DNA from: Salegentibacter flavus
Lineage (GTDB): Bacteria; Bacteroidota; Bacteroidia; Flavobacteriales; Flavobacteriaceae
NCBI RefSeq assembly: GCF_900115145.1
Contig: NZ_FOVL01000016.1
Location: 25,927 to 89,926 of the forward strand
Length of the DNA: 64,000 nucleotides
Direction: 5' to 3'
Shown here in pieces: positions 32,337 through 40,954 of this stretch. The notes under the pieces are model-generated. The model saw only the letters and a program-made list of their open reading frames with translations. It searched no databases and was not told where the DNA came from. Each line of letters opens with the position of its first letter. Position 1 is the stretch's first letter. A program made the translations under genes and the position numbers.

Positions 32337-32402
32337 GTCTTTTCAGGGAGAAATTTAGTTCAGTTTAAGGAGACCGAATAAATCTTTTGATATCTTTATC
32401 CT

Positions 32403-32828
32403 ATGAAGATACTTATCATAAACGGTCCAAATTTAAACCTGCTTGGAACCCGGGAACCCGACACCTACGGAAACAAGAAATTTGAAGATTATTTTGTCGA
32501 CCTCCAACTCAAGTTCGGAGAAGTCGAGTTATCCTATTTTCAATCTAATATTGAAGGAGAGATCATAGATGAGCTACACCGGGCAGTCGGGGAATTTGAC
32601 GGGGTAGTATTAAATGCCGCTGCTTATACTCACACTTCTGTAGGAATAGGAGATGCAGTAAAGGCCATTGAAGTTCCGGTGGTAGAAGTTCATATATCCA
32701 ACACTCATTCCCGGGAGGAGTTTCGGCATAAGTCGTTTATCGCTCCCGTAGCTAAAGGGGTTATCCTTGGCTTTGGACTGCAGAGCTATGACCTGGCTAT
32801 ACAAAGCTTTATCAATTCTAAAAAATGA
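32403..32828 (+). CDS. aroQ: Type II 3-dehydroquinate dehydratase
   Basis: 141 residues. Signature motifs: INGPNLNLLGTREPDTYG (active-site Tyr and Arg), VLNAAAYTHTSVGIGDA, and HISNTHSREEFRHKS. It performs the third step of the shikimate pathway, trans-dehydration of 3-dehydroquinate, as a dodecamer in the cytoplasm. The length is that of the family. Its stop overlaps the start of the next gene by 4 nt (ATGA). Confidence 0.95.
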   Translation: MKILIINGPNLNLLGTREPDTYGNKKFEDYFVDLQLKFGEVELSYFQSNIEGEIIDELHRAVGEFDGVVLNAAAYTHTSVGIGDAVKAIEVPVVEVHISNTHSREEFRHKSFIAPVAKGVILGFGLQSYDLAIQSFINSKK

Positions 32829-33553
32829 AGAAAGCTTATATAAACTGGAGCAGTGGTAAAGATGCAGCTTTCGCGCTTTATAAGGTGCAAAAGGAGGGCG
32901 AGTATGATGTACAAAAACTTGTTTCTACAATCAATACTGAAACCCGAAGGGTTTCTATGCATGGGCTTCGTGTTGGATTGATGCAGGAACAGGCCGATGC
33001 TATTGGGATCCCGCTTCAGCTTATTAAATTAGATGGCAATGTGAGTATGCAGACCTACAATGATCTCATGGAGATGGAAACCGAAAAACTGCTCGACGAA
33101 GGATTGAACTACAGTATTTTTGGAGATATCTTTTTGGAAGATCTAAGGGAGTACCGTGAAAAACAACTAGGCGAAATAGGAATTAAAGCGGTTTTTCCTC
33201 TGTGGAAGAAAGATACTTCGCAATTGATGCAGGAGTTTCTTGAAGCCGGTTTTAAGGCGATAGTAGTTTCCGTAAATGCGGCAAAATTAGATAAATCTTT
33301 CTGTGGAAGACTGCTCGATGAAAGCTTTTTGAAAGATCTGCCATCAGATGTGGATCCTTGTGGTGAAAACGGAGAATTTCACACTTTCGTTTATGATGGG
33401 CCAATCTTTCGCAAACCGATAAGCTTTGAGATAGGGGAGGTAGTAGAGAAAAACTATACCTCTTCCGGGGATGAAGATGATGATTGTTTCAGCGATGAGA
33501 AAGAAAGCTGGGATACCCGGTTCTTTTACTGTGATTTGATCCCCAAAAAATAA
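32825..33553 (+). CDS. Dph6-like ATP pyrophosphatase (diphthine-ammonia ligase family)
   Basis: 242 residues of the adenine nucleotide alpha-hydrolase-type family. PP-loop-like start WSSGKDAAFALYKV (about 8-21); EGEDIFLEDLREYREKQL-like segment; conserved DPCGENGEFHTFVYDGPIF (about 176-194). Archaeal and eukaryotic relatives amidate diphthine, but bacteria lack diphthamide, so the bacterial substrate is unknown. Translationally coupled to aroQ. Confidence 0.82.
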   Translation: MKKAYINWSSGKDAAFALYKVQKEGEYDVQKLVSTINTETRRVSMHGLRVGLMQEQADAIGIPLQLIKLDGNVSMQTYNDLMEMETEKLLDEGLNYSIFGDIFLEDLREYREKQLGEIGIKAVFPLWKKDTSQLMQEFLEAGFKAIVVSVNAAKLDKSFCGRLLDESFLKDLPSDVDPCGENGEFHTFVYDGPIFRKPISFEIGEVVEKNYTSSGDEDDDCFSDEKESWDTRFFYCDLIPKK

Positions 33554-33598
33554 CCCCGGCATTTCTGCCAGGGTCATTCAGAATAAATTATTTCAGGT

Positions 33599-34990
33599 TT
33601 ACAGGTGAATCACCTCGTCGTAGGCTGCTGCTACGGCTTCCATTACGGCTTCACTCATAGTTGGGTGAGGGTGAACAGCTTTTAATACTTCGTGACCTGT
33701 GGTTTCAAGTTTTCTTCCTAAAACAGCTTCAGCGATCATATCGGTTACTCCGGCGCCAATCATGTGGCAGCCTAACCATTCGCCGTATTTGGCATCGAAG
33801 ATCACTTTTACAAATCCGTCTGGCTTTCCGGAAGCTTTGGCTTTTCCTGAAGCAGAGAACGGGAATTTTCCAACTTTTAGTTCATAACCGGCTTCTTTGG
33901 CTTGCTTTTCAGTCATACCAACCGAAGCGATCTCGGGAGTAGCATAGGTACATCCGGGAATATTTCCGTAATCCAGAGGTTCCACTTCCATTCCTTTAAT
34001 CTTTTCAACACAAAGGATTCCTTCAGCTGAAGCAACGTGGGCAAGGGCGGGACCTTCAACCACATCTCCAATAGCGTAAATTCCGGAAACATTGGTGTTA
34101 TAAAATTCGTCTACTACAATCTTGTCCTTATCGGTTTTGATACCTAATTCTTCCAGGCCTATATTTTCGATATTGGATTTTATACCAACTGCAGAAAGCA
34201 CGATTTCAGCCTCAAGGGTTTCTTCCCCTTTTTTGGTTTTAACCTTAGCTTTTATAGTTTTCCCTGAAGTATCAACGCTTTCTACCGAAGAGTTGGTCAT
34301 TACCTTAATCCCGGCTTTTTTCACGCTGCGCTCAAATTGCTTTGAAACTTCTTCGTCTTCCAGAGGTACAAGGTTAGGAAGGAATTCAACGATAGTTACT
34401 TCAGTCCCCATCGCATTGTAGAAATGAGCGAACTCCACTCCAATGGCACCAGAGCCAACCACGATCATAGATTTTGGTTGTTTTTTAAGGCTCATTGCTT
34501 CCCGGTAACCAATCACTTTTTTACCGTCCTGTTTCAGGCTCGGTAATTCCCGGGAACGGGCACCGGTAGCCACGATAATATGATCGGCCTGGTATTCTTT
34601 GGTGTTTTTATCTTTATCTGTTACCGCAACTTTTTTACCCGACTTGAGTTTACCAAAGCCTTCAATAACATCAATCTTGTTCTTTTTCATCAGGAATTGC
34701 ACACCTTTGCTCATTCCATTAGCCACTTCACGGCTTCGTTTTATCACGGCTCCAAAATCCTTATCCGGATTTTCAAGTTTCAGTCCGTAATCTTCGGCGT
34801 GTTTAAGGTAGTCGAATACTTCAGCGCTTTTTAGCAATGCTTTCGTAGGAATACAACCCCAGTTAAGACATACCCCACCAAGGCTTTCCTTTTCAACAAT
34901 AGCGGTTTTAAAACCGAGTTGAGAGGCTCTAATGGCGGTTACATAACCTCCCGGGCCACTACCTAAAACAATAATATCATATTTACTCAT
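33599..34990 (-). CDS. lpdA: Dihydrolipoyl dehydrogenase (E3)
   Basis: 463 residues. FAD motif VLGSGPGGYVTAIRAS (about 7-22), redox disulfide GGVCLNWGCIPTKALL (about 38-53), NAD motif VVGSGAIGVEFAHFY (about 180-194), and C-terminal catalytic HPHPTMSEAVMEA (about 442-454). It reoxidises lipoamide in pyruvate and 2-oxoglutarate dehydrogenase complexes. No E1/E2 genes are adjacent. Confidence 0.95.
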   Translation of the reverse strand: MSKYDIIVLGSGPGGYVTAIRASQLGFKTAIVEKESLGGVCLNWGCIPTKALLKSAEVFDYLKHAEDYGLKLENPDKDFGAVIKRSREVANGMSKGVQFLMKKNKIDVIEGFGKLKSGKKVAVTDKDKNTKEYQADHIIVATGARSRELPSLKQDGKKVIGYREAMSLKKQPKSMIVVGSGAIGVEFAHFYNAMGTEVTIVEFLPNLVPLEDEEVSKQFERSVKKAGIKVMTNSSVESVDTSGKTIKAKVKTKKGEETLEAEIVLSAVGIKSNIENIGLEELGIKTDKDKIVVDEFYNTNVSGIYAIGDVVEGPALAHVASAEGILCVEKIKGMEVEPLDYGNIPGCTYATPEIASVGMTEKQAKEAGYELKVGKFPFSASGKAKASGKPDGFVKVIFDAKYGEWLGCHMIGAGVTDMIAEAVLGRKLETTGHEVLKAVHPHPTMSEAVMEAVAAAYDEVIHL

Positions 34991-35093
34991 AGTCGGAAAT
35001 TTTTATTGCAGTTATAGAAGTTGCGAATTTAAGGAATAATAGCTTAAACTGAAAGTTTTAAAAGGGCTCTGTTGCTTCAGAAATAGCAAAAAT

Positions 35094-35125
35094 AAAGGCT
35101 TACCGTGGTGGATAAGCCTTTTTAA
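35094..35125 (-). terminator. Terminator after the collagen-like lipoprotein gene
   Basis: AAAGGCTTA (35094-35102) and TAAGCCTTT (35113-35121) around a 10-nt loop; read on the minus strand it is followed by a T-rich stretch. Confidence 0.75.
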
Positions 35126-35145
35126 ATTAACTGAATGTATTAAAA

Positions 35146-35694
35146 TTACATCTGTACATTCTGAACATCCTGCTCCTGGAGATCCAGGGCGTTCATTACC
35201 GCGTTGAAGTTCGCGACATCAATACCGGTGGATTCAGCAAAATCTGAAGGGACGATCACGAACCTGAAAACCTGGTCCTGGGTGAAGCCTGTATCGAGAT
35301 TAGTAAGGTCGAAATCTCCATCAATAATCAGTTCTACATCCACATCGGTATGGTTATATACATACTGGATAGTACCTTCATCAAGGAAAAAGTTCTGTGG
35401 GATAAGACTCCAGGTCTCGAAAACATCTCCATTATCTTCAATCACCTCAAGTCTGTAAACAAGAATCGCATCCGAGGTAAGGACTTCAACATCATCCGGC
35501 AGACCGATGATAGTTGCGTGATAGTTCACATCTGCAAAATAATCAAAATCCACATCTTCATATTCAATAGTTTGTCCAACCACGTTAATTCCTGGTTCGC
35601 CTTCAGGGCCTGGAGGTCCGGGAGGTCCCTGGTCGCCTTCACAGGCGGTGAACAGAAGAGCAGTTACAAATAGTGCTGATAATAATTTTTTCAT
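35146..35694 (-). CDS. Lipoprotein with a short collagen-like stretch
   Basis: 182 residues. Lipobox ALLFTAC (Cys about 18), then a collagen-like Gly-X-Y run (DQGPPGPPGPEGEPG, about 21-35), then an acidic strand-rich domain of about 140 residues (VDVELIIDGDFDLTNLDTGF). Such proteins are common and poorly known in flavobacteria; the Gly-X-Y segment may form a short stalk. Function unknown. Confidence 0.75.
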   Translation of the reverse strand: MKKLLSALFVTALLFTACEGDQGPPGPPGPEGEPGINVVGQTIEYEDVDFDYFADVNYHATIIGLPDDVEVLTSDAILVYRLEVIEDNGDVFETWSLIPQNFFLDEGTIQYVYNHTDVDVELIIDGDFDLTNLDTGFTQDQVFRFVIVPSDFAESTGIDVANFNAVMNALDLQEQDVQNVQM

Positions 35695-35750
35695 TTTGAT
35701 AAGTTTTAATTAGACAATTGCCCCCGGAAGGGCTTCATAGGTGTTGCTTG

Positions 35751-36161
35751 TTATTTTTTGAAATCCAGACTTGCAGAATTTACGCAATACCGCTGACCGG
35801 TTTCTGTAGGACCATCATCAAAAATATGGCCAAGGTGACTTCCGCAGTTGGCACAAAGGATCTCGGTACGCATCATTCCGAAGCTTTTGTCCTGTACATA
35901 TTCTACCTTTCCTTCTATAGCACGATCAAAACTTGGCCAGCCGCAGCCGCTTTCGAATTTTGCATCGCTTTCAAAAAGTTTGGTATGGCAGGCGCCACAG
36001 TAGTAGGAGCCATCTTCAAAATGCATATTGTATTTGCCGGTATGAGGAGCCTCGGTTCCTTTTTCCCGAAGTACCCGGTATTGTTCTTCCCCGAGTTCTT
36101 TTTTCCATTCCTCTTCCGGTTTTTCTATCGTGTATTTTTTCATATATAATTTTTTAGTCAT
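35751..36161 (-). CDS. msrB: Peptide-methionine (R)-S-oxide reductase, cytoplasmic
   Basis: 136 residues. Two zinc CxxC pairs (CGACHTKLF and CANCGSHLGHIF), substrate-pocket GCGWPSFDRAI, and catalytic Cys in RYCVNSASLDF. It repairs methionine-R-sulfoxide using thioredoxin. There is no signal peptide, in contrast to the second MsrB 121 bp upstream. Confidence 0.94.
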   Translation of the reverse strand: MTKKLYMKKYTIEKPEEEWKKELGEEQYRVLREKGTEAPHTGKYNMHFEDGSYYCGACHTKLFESDAKFESGCGWPSFDRAIEGKVEYVQDKSFGMMRTEILCANCGSHLGHIFDDGPTETGQRYCVNSASLDFKK

Positions 36162-36282
36162 TTCCGCGAAGGCGGAAATCTGTTTATTCTAATTCCCGTC
36201 TTAATAACTCCCATCCCGCAAAAAACGGGATAAACTGCGGCCGAAATCTCAATGATTCTGTCATTTCCGAGAAGTCGGAAAT
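36160..36282. repeat. Pair of REP-like palindromes between two msrB genes
   Basis: ATTTCCGC-GAAG-GCGGAAAT (36160-36179) and ATTTCCGA-GAAG-TCGGAAAT (36263-36282) are two 8-bp hairpins with identical loops that differ by one compensated base pair; both continue CT. A smaller hairpin ATCCCG-N7-CGGGAT (36213-36231) lies between. Confidence 0.65.
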
Positions 36283-36765
36283 CTATTCTCCCTCCGGAAT
36301 AAACTCCATTGCCAGTCCGTTAATACAATGTCTTTCCCCGGTGGTGTTCCTTGGGCCATCTTCAAAGACGTGCCCGAGGTGACCGCCACAACGGGCGCAG
36401 TGTACTTCGTTATCTTCATATCCAAAAGAAGTATTTCTTCCGTAGGAGACAGCATCTTCAATGGGCCTGTCGAAACTGGGCCATCCCGTACCGCTATCAA
36501 ATTTATATTTTGTTTTATAGAGAGGGTTGCCGCATGCAGCACAAACAAAGGTTCCGGGTTCTTTAATATCGTTTAGCGGACTCGTAAAGGCACGTTCTGT
36601 ATCCCCTTTTCGCAGGATGCGATACTGCCCCTCCGAAAGTTCTGCTTTCCATTGGGCATCGGTTTTTGTTACTTCATATTCCTGTGAAGCTTTATCATTT
36701 TTTTGAGCATTACCATTGCAGCTGAAAAGCATCAGCGGGAAGATAAAAACCAGTAATTTTCTCAT
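36283..36765 (-). CDS. msrB: Peptide-methionine (R)-S-oxide reductase, lipoprotein form
   Basis: 160 residues. Lipobox LMLFSCNG (Cys about 16) and linker, then a complete MsrB domain: CAACGNPLY and CARCGGHLGHVF zinc pairs, GTGWPSFDRPI, catalytic Cys in ERHCINGLAMEF. The lipid anchor puts methionine-sulfoxide repair in the envelope. The downstream copy at 35751 is cytoplasmic, so this is a compartment-split pair. Confidence 0.93.
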   Translation of the reverse strand: MRKLLVFIFPLMLFSCNGNAQKNDKASQEYEVTKTDAQWKAELSEGQYRILRKGDTERAFTSPLNDIKEPGTFVCAACGNPLYKTKYKFDSGTGWPSFDRPIEDAVSYGRNTSFGYEDNEVHCARCGGHLGHVFEDGPRNTTGERHCINGLAMEFIPEGE

Positions 36766-36791
36766 AGGTTTTTATTTTAAAGATACAAAGA

Positions 36792-37706
36792 TTAGTCTGC
36801 GAGGAACGTTGTGATTTTGTTAATTACCTTCTTGTCACCCAGAATCCGGCGGTGTCCCTGGCCTTCGGTGATCATTAATTCGCTGTTTTCCAGAGCGCGG
36901 TCAATCTCGTAGGCAGAACTAACGTGAACGTCAACATCCTGTTTATCGTGGATAACCAGGGTTGGTATTTTTACGGCTTCCGCAGAAACCGCTCCGGAAT
37001 AATTATTCATGTTTTCCCCGAATTTCTCATCGAAATATGCTTTCATCCTGTCGGCGATAGCCTTGTTCATCCCCAGGTTTTCATTGAATTCGTGAGTAAT
37101 GTGCGTAACGGAGTTTGCAGTGCCGATAATAATTAGCTTATTGATTTTCATTCCCTCTTTTACAGCCCGAAGGGAAGCCATGCCTCCAAGGGAATGTCCT
37201 ATAGCAGCCTCAAAAGGGCCAAACTCTTTATCGAGAAAATGAATACTTTCTATGAACTCGGTCATTATACTGGATTTCCCGGGGGCTTTTCCGTGGCCTG
37301 GAGCATCAAAACTTATGGTGCTGTAACCGGCGTGTACCAGTGCTTCAGCAATATAGGAAAGTTGTGTGCCGCGCCCGCTCCATCCGTGTACAAGCAGGAT
37401 CTTATGAGGGGAATCTCCGTAATGGTAAACTACTATTTCTTTCCCAAAAGCCGGCACTTTCAGTATTGTCTGCACCGAATTTCGGTCCATCTTTTTTTCA
37501 CGCTTCGGAAGTTTATATTTAAAGGGAGTAAGAAATAATCTGGCGGCAAATCTACTCGCCAGGAATGGGGAGGTTTTCCTCAGTATCTTAGCGATATAAC
37601 GAATATAATCAGGAATAAGAAGCTGTTGAACAGAAAGCTGATCCTTTTTTGCTTTGGTCATTGTTATTGAAAATGAGGTCTGCAAGTTAAGGAATTCTGG
37701 TTTCAT
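36792..37706 (-). CDS. Alpha/beta hydrolase
   Basis: 304 residues, or 289 if the inner ATG at 37661 is used. Oxyanion region LLVHGWSGRGTQ, nucleophile elbow AIGHSLGGMASL (Ser near residue 170), acid in VIHDKQDVDVHVS, and catalytic His in EGQGHRRILGD. The N-terminal 70 residues precede the hydrolase core. Lipase or esterase activity is likely; substrate unknown. Confidence 0.82.
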   Translation of the reverse strand: MKPEFLNLQTSFSITMTKAKKDQLSVQQLLIPDYIRYIAKILRKTSPFLASRFAARLFLTPFKYKLPKREKKMDRNSVQTILKVPAFGKEIVVYHYGDSPHKILLVHGWSGRGTQLSYIAEALVHAGYSTISFDAPGHGKAPGKSSIMTEFIESIHFLDKEFGPFEAAIGHSLGGMASLRAVKEGMKINKLIIIGTANSVTHITHEFNENLGMNKAIADRMKAYFDEKFGENMNNYSGAVSAEAVKIPTLVIHDKQDVDVHVSSAYEIDRALENSELMITEGQGHRRILGDKKVINKITTFLAD

Positions 37707-37837
37707 TATACCTTATAAACACTGGGATATAGAGAAGTGGTATTGTTTTTGAAATAAGTTATTTTGTTAAATGATGCTTAAAGCAAGGAACAGGGTTTCC
37801 TGGCTTTTGTAATTTTAGCTAAACAAATCAAAATATT

Positions 37838-38659
37838 ATGATACTTAAACGAACATTAATATGGGTAAGCGCAGCCTTATTATTTGTGAGCTGCCAAACC
37901 AATCCATTTACCGGGGAGAAAAATCTGAATTTTGTATCAAATGACCAGCTCTTTCCGGCCTCATTTGAACAGTACAATCAGTTTCTTTCTGAAAATGATG
38001 TTGTAACCGGTACTGCGGAAGCAAATATGGTAAAAAGAGTGGGTAAAAAGATTGAAACTGCCGCTGAAAGATATTTAAACGCCAACGGATACCAGGGATT
38101 TCTGGAAGACTTTCGATGGGAATATAACCTGGTGAATGATGATGCGGTAAACGCCTTTGCTATGCCAGGAGGTAAGATAGTTTTCTATACAGGAATTCTA
38201 CCTGTTGCTGAAAGTGAAACCGGGGTGGCCGTTGTTATGGCGCACGAGATCGCCCACGCCCTTGCCGATCACGGGGCCCAGCGTATGAGTGCTGCACAAT
38301 TGCAACAACTTGGGGCCGTAGCGGGAGGTATTGCTGTAAGTGGCAGGAGCCAGGAGACCCAGCAAATATTCGCACAGGCTTATGGTTTGGGTACTACTGT
38401 GGGAGTAATGCTGCCTTTTAGCAGAAAACACGAGACCGAAGCCGACAGGATTGGGCTAACTTTAATGGCTATTGCAGGTTATAATCCGGAAGAAGCCTCG
38501 AGGTTATGGCAAAGAATGGCTGCCCAGAGTGATGGGCAAGCGCCGCCGGAGTTTTTAAGTACTCACCCATCTAACCAGACGAGGATCAACAATCTTAAAA
38601 AATGGGCTCCGGAAGCCAAAGCAGAAGCTAAAAAATATGGAGTAACTTCTTTCCAATAG
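37838..38659 (+). CDS. M48-family metallopeptidase lipoprotein
   Basis: 273 residues. Lipobox LLFVSC (Cys19), then the M48 catalytic motif HEIAH (136-140) with third ligand Glu in HETEADRIGL (about 203-212). It resembles LoiP/BepA-type periplasmic peptidases that act on misfolded envelope proteins. The C-terminal LSTHPSNQTRINNL is a conserved M48C element. Confidence 0.9.
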   Translation: MILKRTLIWVSAALLFVSCQTNPFTGEKNLNFVSNDQLFPASFEQYNQFLSENDVVTGTAEANMVKRVGKKIETAAERYLNANGYQGFLEDFRWEYNLVNDDAVNAFAMPGGKIVFYTGILPVAESETGVAVVMAHEIAHALADHGAQRMSAAQLQQLGAVAGGIAVSGRSQETQQIFAQAYGLGTTVGVMLPFSRKHETEADRIGLTLMAIAGYNPEEASRLWQRMAAQSDGQAPPEFLSTHPSNQTRINNLKKWAPEAKAEAKKYGVTSFQ

Positions 38660-38683
38660 GAAATAATGCCGATTAAATTATAG

Positions 38684-38718
38684 AAAAGCTGCCGCAACCC
38701 GGCAGCTTTTTCTATTTT
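38684..38718 (+). terminator. Terminator after the M48 peptidase
   Basis: AAAAGCTGCCG (38684-38694), loop CAACC, CGGCAGCTTTT (38700-38710), followed by TCTATTTTT. Confidence 0.85.
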
Positions 38719-38823
38719 TATCCTGATGAAACCAGCATGCTGCTGGACCCAAAAATGGCAACACACATGAGCATGATTAAAAGCCTGTGCCTAATTCTCA
38801 AATTGAGTTAAAATTATGCACAG

Positions 38824-40149
38824 ATGAAAAAATTACCCAAAGGGCATAAGAAACTCCTTCACGCCTGGGCTTTCTATGATTGGGCAAATTCAGTGTATAG
38901 CCTGGTGATATCTTCGGCTATCTTCCCAATATTTTACGGTGCACTTACCATCGTAAGAGATGCACAGGGAAATAAAATAGATGACACGGTTCATTTTCTG
39001 GGCTTTGACTTCAATAACGATAGCCTTATTAGTTATGTTACCGCCCTGGCTTTTCTGGCCGTTTCTTTTTTGAGTCCGTTTTTATCCGGGATCGCAGATT
39101 ATATTGGAAATAAGAAGAATTTTATGAAGTTCTTTAATTACCTGGGTGCGCTCTCCTGCATTGGTCTGTTTTGGTTTGACCTGGAATATCTCTGGTTAGG
39201 TTTGTTGAGCTATTTTCTTGCACTCATTGGCTTCTGGGGTAGCCTGGTTTTCTATAATTCGTATTTACCCGACATTGCTTTTAAAGATCAGCAGGATAAG
39301 ATAAGTGCAAAAGGTTTTTCTCTTGGATACATCGGGAGTGTTATTTTACTTGTTATCTGTCTTGTATTAATTCTTAAACATTCCTGGTTTGGTTTTGAAG
39401 ATGAAGGGCTTCCAACCCGACTTTCCTTTATCCTAACCGGGGTTTGGTGGATAGGTTTTAGTCAGTACACCTACTATTATTTGCCAAAAGGAAATAAGCG
39501 TGCAGGCATTCGCCGAAATGTGCTATTCAATGGTTTCAAGGAATTAAAAAGTATCTGGAAAGCCATGAAACACAATCCGATGTTGAAGCGATATCTGGTG
39601 GCCTTTTTTGTTTATAGCATGGCGGTGCAAACAATTATGCTTGTCGCTACTTATTTTGGTATTGAAGAACTAGATTGGGGAGAACAGGATCCTACCAGCG
39701 GATTGATAATAAGTATTCTGTTGATACAGCTGGTAGCCGTAGCAGGTGCTACCCTTACTGCCAGGATCGCGCTTAGAATTGGGAACATTAAAACCCTTAT
39801 TTTCATCAATCTAATCTGGATAAGCATTTGTGGCTATGCCTACTTTATTGTTAGTCCCGAACAGTTTTATGTGGCTGCAGCGGCTGTGGGACTGGTTATG
39901 GGAGGAATCCAATCTTTGTCCAGGTCTACGTACTCCAAGTATCTTCCCGAAGACACAAAGGATACAGCCAGTTATTTCAGTTTCTACGATGTTTCAGAAA
40001 AAATAGGGATAGTAATAGGGATGTTCATGTACGGGATGGTAGCTCAAATTACCGGCAGTATAAGAGATTCGATCCTATTTCTGATGGTGTTTTTTATTGC
40101 CGGAGTGTTTTTACTGATGCGGGTACCAAAAACAAACCCCGCGAAATAG
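38824..40149 (+). CDS. MFS transporter, UMF1 (Atg22-like) family
   Basis: 441 residues with about 12 transmembrane helices. The start HAWAFYDWANSVYSLVISSAIFP is the hallmark of the UMF1/Atg22-like subfamily of the major facilitator superfamily. A later block GLVMGGIQSLSRSTYSKYLPE is also conserved. It is an inner-membrane carrier whose substrate is unknown. A hairpin overlapping its stop (40133-40160) should terminate transcription. Confidence 0.88.
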   Translation: MKKLPKGHKKLLHAWAFYDWANSVYSLVISSAIFPIFYGALTIVRDAQGNKIDDTVHFLGFDFNNDSLISYVTALAFLAVSFLSPFLSGIADYIGNKKNFMKFFNYLGALSCIGLFWFDLEYLWLGLLSYFLALIGFWGSLVFYNSYLPDIAFKDQQDKISAKGFSLGYIGSVILLVICLVLILKHSWFGFEDEGLPTRLSFILTGVWWIGFSQYTYYYLPKGNKRAGIRRNVLFNGFKELKSIWKAMKHNPMLKRYLVAFFVYSMAVQTIMLVATYFGIEELDWGEQDPTSGLIISILLIQLVAVAGATLTARIALRIGNIKTLIFINLIWISICGYAYFIVSPEQFYVAAAAVGLVMGGIQSLSRSTYSKYLPEDTKDTASYFSFYDVSEKIGIVIGMFMYGMVAQITGSIRDSILFLMVFFIAGVFLLMRVPKTNPAK

Positions 40150-40166
40150 CGCAGGGTTTGTAGTTT
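40133..40166 (+). terminator. Terminator overlapping the MFS gene stop
   Basis: CAAACCC...GCG and CGC...GGGTTTG arms at 40133-40160 enclose AAATA, followed by TAGTTTTCC. Confidence 0.65.
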
Positions 40167-40194
40167 TCCTTTTCATAGCAATAAGGAATAAAAT

Positions 40195-40926
40195 TTATTT
40201 AGAAGAGATGGCGCCAGATCCCATTGCTTTGAAATTCTGTTTATCGGGATTTCCTTTGTAAAGGATATCTCCAGAGCCCATAACTTTGGCATCTAGAGAA
40301 GCCGAAGCAAAGACTTCTATATCTCCACTTCCCATTACCATAGCTTTGACCTCTTCAGCTGTAAGATCGAAAGCCTGGAAATCGCCGGAACCGGTTACCT
40401 TGCATTCAAAGTAATTGCTTTTCCCTCTAAGCATTGTATCTCCTGAGCCTGTGATTTGACTTTCCAAAGAATCAACATCGAGGTTTAGATTGAGGTTTCC
40501 TGAGCCGGTTAGGCTGGTTTTAAAAGACTTTGCCTTGATGGGCGCGGAATTCCATAAGTCGCCGGAGCCGGTAAGCTTCACTTCGTTAATATCCTTGAAT
40601 GGAACGGTAACCTTTATTGATTTATTACGTGAAGGCTGCAGGTTAATTTTATCTGCCGGCTTTATCCTTAGCGTACCATTTTTGACTTCAGTTATTATAT
40701 ATTCCATCAGGTTGCTTTCGGCTTCCACTTTTATTTCTCCTTCCTTTCCTGCTACTAGCTCTACATCCATAGATCCAACGAGGTAAATTTCGTCATAATC
40801 AGAGGTGCTTCGATTTTCAGTAGTCGTGTTGCCGTTGCCTTTTACAGTTTCATTTTTCCAGAATTGAGCATTTGCTGAATTAAAACTGAATAGAAGAGTT
40901 GCTAAAAATAAGATTGATCGTTTCAT
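40195..40926 (-). CDS. DUF2807 (GIN-domain) exported protein
   Basis: 243 residues. Signal peptide (to about NSANAQ), then a right-handed beta-helix-like series with recurring GSGD motifs (LTGSGDLWNS, ITGSGDTML, VTGSGDFQAF, VMGSGDIEVF, VMGSGDILYKG). This is the head-GIN (DUF2807) family, abundant in Bacteroidota envelopes. It is the distal gene of the cluster that starts with an ECF sigma factor at 43140. Confidence 0.85.
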   Translation of the reverse strand: MKRSILFLATLLFSFNSANAQFWKNETVKGNGNTTTENRSTSDYDEIYLVGSMDVELVAGKEGEIKVEAESNLMEYIITEVKNGTLRIKPADKINLQPSRNKSIKVTVPFKDINEVKLTGSGDLWNSAPIKAKSFKTSLTGSGNLNLNLDVDSLESQITGSGDTMLRGKSNYFECKVTGSGDFQAFDLTAEEVKAMVMGSGDIEVFASASLDAKVMGSGDILYKGNPDKQNFKAMGSGAISSK

Positions 40927-40954
40927 GATTTTTGTTTTATGATTGATGAATTAT

